The notes below the pieces were generated by a model. It saw only the letters and a list, made by a program, of their open reading frames with translations. It made no database searches and was not told the origin of the DNA. Below, one piece after another: positions 1 through 6,774 of a stretch of 8,273 nucleotides of DNA (the stretch's first letter is position 1; every line of letters begins with the position of its first letter). The stretch lies in NCBI GenBank assembly GCA_902797475.1, contig CADBTG010000170.1, positions 1-8,273 of the forward strand, written 5' to 3'. The position numbers and the translations under genes were made by a program. This DNA comes from an uncultured Lachnospiraceae bacterium (GTDB taxonomy: Bacteria > Bacillota > Clostridia > Lachnospirales > Lachnospiraceae).

Positions 1-401
1 AGCATCACTTCTTCGGTTACGAAGGCCGTTGCGCTTTCCCGTCGAACTTCGATGCTGACTACTGCTACTCCCTCGGCTACAACGCTTTCATGCTGATCCA
101 GTACGGTTACACCGGTTACCTTTCGAAGGTTAGTAACCTTTCGAAGCCCGCTGAAGAGTGGAAGGCAGGCGGTATGCCGATCACGAAGATGATGAACATC
201 GAGCGTCGTAACGGTAAGGACAAGCCCGTTATCCGTAAGGCTCTTGTAGAGCTTGACGGCAAGCCGTTCAAGTACTTCGAGAAGCACCGTGAGGAGTGGG
301 CCGTTAAGACCTGCTTCACCTATCCGGGTGCCATCCAGTACTACGGACCGGCTGAGGTTTGCGACCTCACCACGAGAACCCTTGCACTTGAGAAGGGCTG
401 A
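1..401 (+). CDS. pfp: Pyrophosphate--fructose-6-phosphate 1-phosphotransferase, C-terminal part
   Basis: Partial gene, 5' end outside the window; the last 132 codons are visible, read from position 3 to the TGA at 399-401. The product is the PPi-dependent phosphofructokinase of glycolysis, which reversibly phosphorylates fructose 6-phosphate with pyrophosphate in the cytoplasm. The visible part carries the GYEGR motif (visible residues 5-9), known in phosphofructokinases as part of the fructose-6-phosphate site, followed by the PSNFDADYCYSLGYNA block and the end block with ERRNGKDKPVIRKALVELDG that I recognise from the long (about 550-residue, plant-beta/spirochaete-like) form. The C-terminus is complete. 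Codon choice is strongly biased (aac, aag, ggt, ttc), as in highly expressed genes and unlike the operon that follows. A strong terminator directly follows, so this gene is a separate transcription unit. The family call is confident; the exact subclade is from memory. Confidence 0.93.
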   Translation, partial: HHFFGYEGRCAFPSNFDADYCYSLGYNAFMLIQYGYTGYLSKVSNLSKPAEEWKAGGMPITKMMNIERRNGKDKPVIRKALVELDGKPFKYFEKHREEWAVKTCFTYPGAIQYYGPAEVCDLTTRTLALEKG

Positions 402-416
402 TATATGAAATGACAG

Positions 417-446
417 GCTCCCCGGAATGCTCCGGGGAGCTTTTTT
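417..446 (+). terminator. Intrinsic terminator of pfp
   Basis: A perfect 10-bp GC-rich stem (GCTCCCCGGA at 417-426 pairing with TCCGGGGAGC at 431-440), a 4-nt loop (427-430) and a run of six T (441-446). It begins 15 nt after the pfp stop codon and separates pfp from the downstream operon. Confidence 0.95.
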
Positions 447-467
447 GTTGCATTTATCAAGGATATT

Positions 468-503
468 TCTTTACTTCAAACCGATTCGGTGTTACTATAA
501 TAG
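468..503 (+). promoter_or_regulatory. Sigma-A type promoter of the six-gene operon
   Basis: The -35 element is TTTACT at 470-475. With a 17-nt spacer it is followed by the extended -10 TGT-TACTAT (490-498). A perfect TATAAT overlaps at 496-501, but its spacer would be 20 nt. Transcription would start around 504-506, giving a leader of about 65 nt before the ATG at 570. The core closely matches the promoter at 7832-7867. It is the only promoter-like site between the pfp terminator and the operon. Confidence 0.7.
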
Positions 504-519
504 GAGTACGAACGAACGC

Positions 520-559
520 AATGCGGCTCGTTGGGAAGACCGGCGAACTGCATTTTTTT
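520..559 (+). promoter_or_regulatory. Terminator-like hairpin in the operon leader (possible attenuator)
   Basis: Positions 520-534 pair with 540-554: seven outer pairs (AATGCGG with CTGCATT), one C.A mismatch (527/547), then seven inner pairs (TCGTTGG with CCGGCGA), closed by the loop GAAGA (535-539). Three of the fourteen pairs are G.U. The stem runs into seven consecutive T (553-559), the shape of an intrinsic terminator, and the ribosome binding site begins at 560. An alternative hairpin at 511-532 (AACGA with TCGTT, CGC with GCG) shares 520-532 and cannot form at the same time. The whole element lies between promoter and start codon, so it could terminate transcription early or control access to the binding site. 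I recognise no known riboswitch or T-box class. Confidence 0.5.
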
Positions 560-569
560 GGAGAGGGAT

Positions 570-1724
570 ATGCTTCACAGAATGTCGGAACGGGAGATCA
601 CCGTTCGGAAGATTAAAAACCTACGGATGGTTTCGGTGTACGAGTTTACTGCCGCGGTTCAGAAACCGGATGAACGGGGGCCGGAAGCCGAACCGAACCC
701 GGCAGGTTGCACGGCGATGACCGTGATGTACGGGGACAATGAGCAGATTACCCTGAGCGAGCTCGACGAATGCTTCGAAGAGCTTTGCGAGCAGGTGATG
801 AATGTTTACGCGGATACCAAAAACCGCGATTCGGTTCTGATGGATGCCGGGACAAGAGCCCTGATGGATGCCGGTGCGGCCATTCGCAAGGATCCGCTCG
901 GCGGGCACTATGATCCGAAGGCCGGAACGCCGATTCCGGAGATTCCCTTTGATGCGACGATGAGCAAACGTTTTCTTCCGCTTGCGGAATACCTGGTCGA
1001 GGAACTCGAAGGCCTGTTTGCGCGGGAAGGCCGTGTCAAGGACCGGATTGTCGGCTGGAGAGGAAAGGGCATCCTTCAGCTTCACCGCGGACATATGGAT
1101 ACCTCGCATATGGTATCGACAGAGCGGTTCAGTGATACGAATTACCGGATGTTCATCGCGGAGTATCCGGATTCCGGACAGTCGCTGAAGGCGGAAATCA
1201 AGTTCGATCCGGCGCGGATGGACATGGTATTTGCCATCGACGAAATCGAGTTCAGCGGCGAGATGGAATTTCTGTTTTTTGAAAAGCATATGGATGTGCG
1301 GATTTCCGTCACGCAAAAGGGCAAGGAAATCTGCTTCGAGACGCAGCGGTTTCAACCGTATCCGCAGGAGGAGTTCGGTGAGGAACTTCGAAAACTCCTG
1401 CCTGAGAATATCGTTCCGACGGTTATGTACCGTCTTCCCTGGGGCATGTTCTATGCGCTGAAGGAGACGACGGAGACGTCCGGAAAGATTTCGCGGAATG
1501 ACATCTGGCGGACCTTCCTTTATCCGGACGCGGGGTACTCCGAAACGCTTTCCTGCACGGTCGTAAAGAATCAGACGACGCAGGTCATGCTGCGAAAGAA
1601 TAATCTCCGCATGATAAGAACGAAGCTCCCGGACGGGCGATACCAGACCTATTTCGACGACGTCGGATCGGGAATGACCGGACATTACAGAACTGCGATG
1701 GCAGGCAAATACTTTATTTCGTGA
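570..1724 (+). CDS. Unrecognised 384-aa protein, first gene of the operon
   Basis: I do not recognise this protein. The ATG at 570 is chosen because GGAGAGGG (560-567) sits just upstream with the GGAG core 6 nt away; the frame stays open upstream to a TTG at 531, but that lies inside the leader hairpin and has no binding site. No signal peptide or membrane segment is seen, so it is probably cytoplasmic. The N-terminal third is acidic, with a likely helical part at about 60-105 that contains a small in-frame repeat (LMDAG twice, residues 90-103). A helix at about 131-152 is followed by a probably beta-rich half (about 160-265) with alternating hydrophobic and charged residues. No nucleotide-binding motif, metal-binding cluster or D-x-S-x-S is visible. 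It sits 13 nt upstream of the AAA+ ATPase gene, so a role as its adaptor or substrate partner is plausible from position only. Confidence 0.85.
   Translation: MLHRMSEREITVRKIKNLRMVSVYEFTAAVQKPDERGPEAEPNPAGCTAMTVMYGDNEQITLSELDECFEELCEQVMNVYADTKNRDSVLMDAGTRALMDAGAAIRKDPLGGHYDPKAGTPIPEIPFDATMSKRFLPLAEYLVEELEGLFAREGRVKDRIVGWRGKGILQLHRGHMDTSHMVSTERFSDTNYRMFIAEYPDSGQSLKAEIKFDPARMDMVFAIDEIEFSGEMEFLFFEKHMDVRISVTQKGKEICFETQRFQPYPQEEFGEELRKLLPENIVPTVMYRLPWGMFYALKETTETSGKISRNDIWRTFLYPDAGYSETLSCTVVKNQTTQVMLRKNNLRMIRTKLPDGRYQTYFDDVGSGMTGHYRTAMAGKYFIS
837..874 (+). repeat. Short in-frame tandem-like repeat
   Basis: The 14-mer CTGATGGATGCCGG occurs at 837-850 and again, identical, at 861-874, exactly 24 nt (8 codons) apart. 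It encodes LMDAG twice within the first operon gene. It looks like a small in-frame duplication within a helix and is not a mobile or regulatory repeat. Confidence 0.7.
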
Positions 1725-1737
1725 CGAGGGGAATACA

Positions 1738-4029
1738 ATGGCGAGACAAAAGAGCGAAGCTGACATTTTGAAGGACCGCTTTGACAAGATTCGGGACATA
1801 CTGGCCGTTTCGAACGAAGCGAAGAATAAAAAACTCAGAGAGTACGTGACCAACGTTTCTGCGGAACCGAATGAACTGATCATCAAACCGTTCACTCTGT
1901 TTGTAGACATTCTGGAACAGATCTTCCGGAACAGAATCGATTTTCCGGAGAAGAAATGGTATGAGACCGTAAAGTACGCCGAAGGCATCTATCCGCACAT
2001 TTTCATCCTCGAGGATCAGTCAGCGGATTTCAAGGAATTGTCGCAGATCTTCCTCGAGATGTTCGATGTCGGCGGCGTTGCATCCACGCACATGTTCATC
2101 CCGAAGCTCTATCATATGTTCCGGGACAAGGTGAACTATCTGCGCTGGTACCGTTCGATTGAGGGACAGAACTATTCCACGGACGTGCGCGAATCCATTT
2201 CCGAATATGCCGTAAAAATCCGTCCGTTCTGTTATGACGAGGATATGTTCACGGCGAGCCTGACCCGCTTTTCGACCCGGTATCTTTCCGGCGAGAAGCC
2301 CGAGACGATCATCGATCAGGAATACTCCGCATTCTGCAGAATGGTCGGCATTTATAATGTCAGCGAAGAGCGCATCATGCTTGCCGAGCAGAAGGTGGAT
2401 GCCGTTCAGGAAGCCACGAGCCGCTTAAGAGATTCTCTGTCGCTCACCGAGAAGAGAGCGAAGATGATTACCGAGCTGTCGGCAAATGCCATGAAGGACG
2501 TCAAGGAATACTGCGACAGCGAGCTTACAAACGCCAAAATCCAGGTTGACACGCTCATGGAGCGCATGGACAGGACACACGCCGAGTTCGTTGAGGGACA
2601 GCGCCGCGCGATACTCGCCGATAAGGACGAGATTGTGAACCGGCTTGTAACGGACAGCCGCGCAGAGATTTCGGAGCTTAAAAAGCTTGTCGACGATCTG
2701 GTTCGAAACGCCCGTGACGAGGTTGTTCGCGCGGGACGTCAGTCCGACGATGTCATCAACCGGATGGATGCCTATTTTAAGGATAACGACCGGCTTAAGG
2801 AGCTTCTTGCCGACGCGGAAGCAAGCAAGAAACTGAATGACCGCATCGACCGCCTGATGATTGTTTCCGACAAGGCAATTGACCGTGCCGCGGAGCAGGC
2901 AGAAGCAGTGGAGGAGGTTGAAGAAGAGGAGCCAAAGGCACCTGCCAAGGTTATTATCAAGAAGACGAAGCCGCAGCAGGTTGTAAAGGCCGAGATGGCT
3001 GCGGAAGAGTCTGCGAAGGTGCCCGACGCGCTTTCCGAGACCGCGGACCTTGTCATCGAAGACACCTCCGACGAGCAGGTGGATTTCACGCCCTGCTTCC
3101 TGCTTGATGAAACGATTCCGTTCTATAAACGAATGGAGGAGGCCCTGAAGCGCAAGGAGAAGATGAAGCGCGAGGGCATGACCTTCCACAAGATGTTCGA
3201 TGACGTTTTGATCGCCGTCATGGAAAATGCCAACCCCTACCTGATCGGTCCCTCGGGCTGCGGTAAGACCTACATGGTTCAGCAGATTGCATTGATTCTC
3301 GGCATCGAAAGCATTGACATCGGATACATCAACGAGGAATATGACATCCTCGGATTCCAGACCGCCAACGGCGGATACAGCCGCCCGAACTTCTACCGCT
3401 GCTACAAGTACGGAAAGATTGCTTTCTGCGACGAGCTGGATAACGGTAACAGCCGTGCGACGGTTAAGCTGAATTCGTTCCTGTCAAATACGACGAACGC
3501 GCACTATGCTTTCCCGAACGGCGAGCGGGTGCCCCGTCATCCGAACTTCCGCATCATCGGTGCCGGTAACACGACCGGTAACGGCGCGGACGTCAACTAT
3601 AATACCCGTGAGAAGATCGAGGAGTCTGTTCAGCAGCGTTTCACCCCGATTTTCGTCGGATACGACAATAATGTTGAGAAAAGCATTCTCGGCGATTACC
3701 AGGGATGGTTCCAGTTTGTCGAGCTGTTCCGTAAGGCGACGACCAAGTGGTCTCAGTTTACGCATTTCAGCGCCGCCGGAATCGTTACGACCCGTGACGT
3801 CACGAGAATCCGCAAATACCTTGATAACCGAAGCTTTTCAAGAGAAAAGATCATCGAGTACGAATTCGTGCAGACGAAGGAAGCCGACTACCTGGCATTT
3901 CTCACAAAGGAAATCATGGCTGAAGTCAAGCAGCCAAAATACAATGAGGATTGCCGTGTCATTTGCTCGCTTTTCGCACAGCGCGTGAATGATATAACGA
4001 CCGGTAAAGACACCGTACGGTTGATATAG
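1738..4029 (+). CDS. Coiled-coil protein with C-terminal CobS/MoxR-like AAA+ ATPase
   Basis: A 763-residue protein; the ATG at 1738 has GAGGGG (1726-1731) 6 nt upstream. Residues 1-215 form an unrecognised, probably helical domain. Residues about 215-385 have long heptad-like helices (coiled coil). Residues about 386-445 are a charged Glu/Lys/Ala/Pro-rich linker. Residues about 480-763 are a AAA+ ATPase: Walker A GPSGCGKT (504-511), Walker B IAFCDELD (561-568; Asp565, Glu566), sensor 1 in GAGNT (608-612), a likely arginine finger in VQQRF (Arg634) and a sensor-2-like TRDV (about 685-688). The block GF-x-x-ANGGY, FYRCYKYG, LN-x-FLSN, FPNGE-x-V-x-RHPNFR is the pattern of CobS-like ATPases found in phages and cobaltochelatase. 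Such ATPases act as hexameric remodelers with a VWA partner. The fused helical half is unusual, since the core alone is the usual unit. The substrate is unknown. The next gene starts 29 nt downstream. Confidence 0.92.
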   Translation: MARQKSEADILKDRFDKIRDILAVSNEAKNKKLREYVTNVSAEPNELIIKPFTLFVDILEQIFRNRIDFPEKKWYETVKYAEGIYPHIFILEDQSADFKELSQIFLEMFDVGGVASTHMFIPKLYHMFRDKVNYLRWYRSIEGQNYSTDVRESISEYAVKIRPFCYDEDMFTASLTRFSTRYLSGEKPETIIDQEYSAFCRMVGIYNVSEERIMLAEQKVDAVQEATSRLRDSLSLTEKRAKMITELSANAMKDVKEYCDSELTNAKIQVDTLMERMDRTHAEFVEGQRRAILADKDEIVNRLVTDSRAEISELKKLVDDLVRNARDEVVRAGRQSDDVINRMDAYFKDNDRLKELLADAEASKKLNDRIDRLMIVSDKAIDRAAEQAEAVEEVEEEEPKAPAKVIIKKTKPQQVVKAEMAAEESAKVPDALSETADLVIEDTSDEQVDFTPCFLLDETIPFYKRMEEALKRKEKMKREGMTFHKMFDDVLIAVMENANPYLIGPSGCGKTYMVQQIALILGIESIDIGYINEEYDILGFQTANGGYSRPNFYRCYKYGKIAFCDELDNGNSRATVKLNSFLSNTTNAHYAFPNGERVPRHPNFRIIGAGNTTGNGADVNYNTREKIEESVQQRFTPIFVGYDNNVEKSILGDYQGWFQFVELFRKATTKWSQFTHFSAAGIVTTRDVTRIRKYLDNRSFSREKIIEYEFVQTKEADYLAFLTKEIMAEVKQPKYNEDCRVICSLFAQRVNDITTGKDTVRLI

Positions 4030-4058
4030 TTTCATTTTCCGAAGAAGGGGAGTAATCA

Positions 4059-4964
4059 ATGGCTAAGACAGGCGTGACAGAGGAAGAGTGTCCTTACCTG
4101 AAGGTATACAGCCTGAAAAAATTAAAGGTTTACCGACTGTTCTTCGATTCGATGACCGACATTGAGATGTTTCTTTTGAAGGATCCTCCGGTTAATGAGG
4201 AATCCTTCCCAGTCATGATGAGCGTACGAGCCGACACGTCGTTTGCGGGGGAGCCGCTCATGCAGTCCATCCGGTATTGCTCCGGCGGATATTCCGAAGG
4301 ACTCAGGGAGTTCATGCAGCTTTCGAAGCACCTCGAGATGGCGAACCGTCAGTATGTGCGCCAGAGAGTGAGCAACCCGGCATTTGTCGGAAGCAGGCCG
4401 AACGTTCCCGCATACGTGGCGGGGGCGCCGAAGAATATGTACCGCCTGACGAGGACGATGGAGAAGCGGGTCGCGAGAATCAACATGAACATCGCCTACA
4501 GCTGGGATACGACGGCCGAGCAGATCAAAGCCCGAGGCGTTTTAACACTGAACCTGATTCGGATTCTCGAGCTGAATAACTATATCGTGGATTTCCGGGT
4601 TTTCGAAGCAAGCTCGGAGTACCAGGAAATGTTCATTTGCGAGGTCGTTTTGAAGAAGCCGGGACAACGGCTTGACCCCGGCAAATGCTACTACCCGATG
4701 TGCGGACGTTCTTTCCAACGGCGCGTCATCTCGCGTCTTAAAGAATCGATGCCGTTTAAGAACAATTTCGGCATGTCGTACGGACGGGTGGCGGATGAAA
4801 AGGCCGTGAAGGCACTTCTGAACATGGACGAGAATTCCTTCTACATCGGAACGCCGCAGAGCATGGGAATTCTCGGGAAAGACATCAGACAGGACGCTGA
4901 TGCATTTTTGAGCAGGTTAAACCTGAGCGACCGGATTCGCGTACCGCGGTATTTGGATGAATAA
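4059..4964 (+). CDS. DUF7192-like protein, possible degenerate VWA partner of the AAA+ ATPase
   Basis: A 301-residue cytoplasmic-looking protein with no signal or membrane segment; AAGGGGAG (4045-4052) lies 6 nt before the ATG. Two blocks recall the phage family I know as DUF7192, which often lies beside CobS-like ATPases: SFAGEPLMQSIRYCSGGYSEG split over residues 61 to 81, and NVPAYVAGAPKNMYR (115-129). Residues 140-185 then read as strand, helix, strand: INMNIAYSW, a helix over AEQIKARG and LIRILELNN, and YIVDFRVFEAS. This resembles the start of a VWA or Rossmann-like fold, with N144-x-A146-x-S148 at the place of the MIDAS D-x-S-x-S. The family match is from memory and the VWA comparison is my inference. 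Position directly after the ATPase supports a functional pair. The C-terminal third (about 205-301) is not recognised beyond this. Confidence 0.85.
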   Translation: MAKTGVTEEECPYLKVYSLKKLKVYRLFFDSMTDIEMFLLKDPPVNEESFPVMMSVRADTSFAGEPLMQSIRYCSGGYSEGLREFMQLSKHLEMANRQYVRQRVSNPAFVGSRPNVPAYVAGAPKNMYRLTRTMEKRVARINMNIAYSWDTTAEQIKARGVLTLNLIRILELNNYIVDFRVFEASSEYQEMFICEVVLKKPGQRLDPGKCYYPMCGRSFQRRVISRLKESMPFKNNFGMSYGRVADEKAVKALLNMDENSFYIGTPQSMGILGKDIRQDADAFLSRLNLSDRIRVPRYLDE

Positions 4965-4989
4965 CGGTTGGATTGGATAAGGAGAATAC

Positions 4990-6030
4990 ATGGACGAAAC
5001 AAAGGAAATCGGATTTTTGAGAATCATTGCCGGAAACCCGACACTCGGGCTTGACGCGGTGGACATTCCGAAGATTGAACAGAGCGTGGCGGAGCTTGAC
5101 TGCTCGGATATCACGAGCATCACGAAGTACGGCCTTGACACGCAGAAGAAGATGGCGGAGCTTTCGCAGGTCATGATCGACAACCTGAACAATTCGGCCA
5201 TCGACGAGGTGGACGATGTTCTGCACGATACGATCAGCTATCTGTATGATATCGACACCGACGTCGACGGGGAGAAGCGTATCCTTTTCTGGAAGAGAAA
5301 GAGCAACTCCGTTGCCATCCGTGCCAAATACGAACAGGCTTCGAAGAATGTGGACCGTATTGCCGGTACCTTAGAGGAGCATCAGGTCCGTCTGCTTCGG
5401 GACTGCGCGTTTCTTAACCAGATGTATGAAATGAATCAGGAGTACCACCGTCAGGCAGGAATCAAGATTGCCGCGATTAAGATCCGTCTTGAGGAACTGG
5501 AGGAGAAGAAGCGTAACGGCCCGTACAGCGTCATGGAGGAGTCCTTCCTTAGCGGCGTAATCGACCGGATGGAAAGAAAAGCCAACGAGCTGGAACTTTC
5601 CCGTACGATTTCCGTTCAGCAGTCGGCGCAGATTCGGATGCTGCAGTCGAACTTTGCCATGATGGCGGACAAGCTGCAGTCGACCTTATATAACACGATT
5701 CCTCTTTGGAAGAACCAGATTGTTCTGGCACTCGGCGCGGAGCACGCCAGACAGGCTGTCATTACGGACCGCTCCATCAGCGACATGACGAACCGCCTGT
5801 TACTGCGGAATGCGGAGAACTTAAAGCAGGTAACGACCGAGACGCAGAAGGCAGCCGGAACGACCGCAATTGATACGCAGACGCTTGCGCAGACCAACCG
5901 GATTCTGATCGAAAGCCTGGACGAAGTCGCCCGGATTCAGGAGGAGAATCGCAGCAAGCGCGTGACCGCCGAGAAGGAGCTCGAGCGCATTGACCGAGAG
6001 ATGAAATACGGAGTTTTAATGGAGGAGTAA
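4990..6030 (+). CDS. telA: TelA/KlaA family protein (toxic anion resistance family)
   Basis: A 346-residue, almost wholly helical protein of the usual family length; AAGGAG (4979-4984) lies 5 nt before the ATG. The signature is in the C-terminal half: TIPLWKNQIVLALG (236-249), TNRLLLRNAENLKQ (267-280), TNRILIESLDEVARIQEE (302-319) and a final coiled-coil helix with ELERIDREMKYG. These match TelA (Pfam PF05816). The N-terminal 100 residues are more divergent and acidic. No membrane segment is visible. The family was named for tellurite and toxic-anion resistance on plasmids, but its biochemical role is unsettled; in Firmicutes it accompanies Ter-type stress operons or XpaC. No terD, terC or xpaC gene is in this window, so a resistance label should not be assumed. 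Its last codons contain GGAGGAG (6021-6027), the binding site of the next gene, so the two are translationally coupled. Confidence 0.92.
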   Translation: MDETKEIGFLRIIAGNPTLGLDAVDIPKIEQSVAELDCSDITSITKYGLDTQKKMAELSQVMIDNLNNSAIDEVDDVLHDTISYLYDIDTDVDGEKRILFWKRKSNSVAIRAKYEQASKNVDRIAGTLEEHQVRLLRDCAFLNQMYEMNQEYHRQAGIKIAAIKIRLEELEEKKRNGPYSVMEESFLSGVIDRMERKANELELSRTISVQQSAQIRMLQSNFAMMADKLQSTLYNTIPLWKNQIVLALGAEHARQAVITDRSISDMTNRLLLRNAENLKQVTTETQKAAGTTAIDTQTLAQTNRILIESLDEVARIQEENRSKRVTAEKELERIDREMKYGVLMEE

Positions 6031-6033
6031 GCC

Positions 6034-6774
6034 ATGGATTCTTTATATATCGTAATGCCGGCCTATAACGAAGAGGCCAACATCGAAGGCGTGGTACGGC
6101 AGTGGTATCCCGTCCTTGCAGGCAAATCCGAAGCGTCCCGTCTTGTGATTGCAGACAGCGGAAGCAACGACCGCACGCATGAGGTGCTTGAGAATCTGCA
6201 GAAGGAATTTCCGCAGCTTGAGATCCTGCCGGATACGAACCGCTATCACGGCCCGAAGGTCATCGCTCTTTATGATCTTGCGATCAAGAGAGGAATTGAC
6301 TACGTATTCCAGACCGATTCCGACGGGCAGACCAATCCCGACGAATTTGACGCTTTCTGGCAAATGCGAAACGAGTATGACGGAATCTTCGGAAACCGTA
6401 CCGTCCGCGGAGACGGCAAAGGCCGTGCATTTGTCGAGAAGGTCGTATGCCTTCTTCTTCGCCTGTATTTCGGCGTTAAGGTGCCGGATGCCAATGCGCC
6501 TTTCCGTTTGATGAAGTGCGATGTTGTTAAGAAATATCTCTACAAGATGCAGGAGGATTACAATCTTCCGAACATCATGATGACGACCTATTATGCTTAC
6601 TTTAACGAGAAGCAGGCATTCCGTCCGATTTCCTTCAAGCCGCGTACGGCAGGCAAGAATTCGGTGAACTTCCGGAAGATTTTCAAGATCGGCTGGAAGG
6701 CACTCGGTGATTTCCGCCGCTTCAAGAAGGATATGAAGAAGGACCGCAAAGCCGGAAAGGGGGCCGCGGTATGA
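6034..6774 (+). CDS. Family 2 glycosyltransferase (DPM1-like, soluble)
   Basis: A 246-residue GT-A fold glycosyltransferase. It has the N-terminal strand IVMPAYNEEANI (6-17), the nucleotide-binding DSGSNDRT (41-48), the metal-binding DSDGQTNPDE (95-104) and a later DANAPFRLM (152-160) resembling the acceptor-side FR motif of the polyprenyl-phosphate glycosyltransferase group. Such enzymes transfer a sugar from a nucleotide donor to a lipid phosphate or other acceptor. Donor and acceptor cannot be told from the sequence. There is no transmembrane segment; the C-terminal tail (about 212-246) is strongly basic (FKKDMKKDRKAGKG), suggesting contact with the membrane surface or nucleic acid. The gene starts 3 nt after the telA stop using a binding site inside telA, and its stop overlaps the next start (ATGA at 6771-6774), so it is made with both neighbours. 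Confidence 0.93.
   Translation: MDSLYIVMPAYNEEANIEGVVRQWYPVLAGKSEASRLVIADSGSNDRTHEVLENLQKEFPQLEILPDTNRYHGPKVIALYDLAIKRGIDYVFQTDSDGQTNPDEFDAFWQMRNEYDGIFGNRTVRGDGKGRAFVEKVVCLLLRLYFGVKVPDANAPFRLMKCDVVKKYLYKMQEDYNLPNIMMTTYYAYFNEKQAFRPISFKPRTAGKNSVNFRKIFKIGWKALGDFRRFKKDMKKDRKAGKGAAV

Noticed and set aside
118..146. Repeated ACCTTTCGAAG with palindromic TTCGAA inside pfp
   Set aside because: The two copies (118-128 and 136-146) are 18 nt apart in frame and encode the LSK-x-x-x-LSK stretch of the protein with the same preferred codons. Coding constraint explains them.
531..569. Upstream TTG start for the first operon gene
   Set aside because: It would add 13 residues encoded by the leader hairpin and its T tract, and it has no ribosome binding site, whereas the ATG at 570 has GGAGAGGG at the right distance.
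621..1988. 455-codon open frame on the minus strand across the first operon gene
   Set aside because: It is antisense to a gene with a good start and binding site, its translation is Arg/Leu/Ile/His-rich without any recognisable domain, and it crosses the boundary of two well-supported + strand genes. It is the usual shadow of biased codon use.
2425..3189. 254-codon open frame on the minus strand inside the AAA+ gene
   Set aside because: It is antisense to the coiled-coil region and linker; the Leu/Arg/His-rich translation mirrors the Glu/Lys/Asp codons of the coding strand. No supporting start context was seen.
1738..4964. Prophage remnant, because CobS-like ATPase and DUF7192-like proteins occur in phages
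   Set aside because: No structural, lysis, integrase or attachment-site sequence is visible, the codon use fits a chromosomal operon, and the flanks are an ordinary glycolytic gene and an XRE regulator. Ancient acquisition from a phage remains possible.
4990..6030. Calling the operon a tellurite-resistance locus because of TelA
   Set aside because: The TelA family name is historical and broad; no TerC, TerD or other tellurite genes are visible, so the phenotype cannot be inferred.
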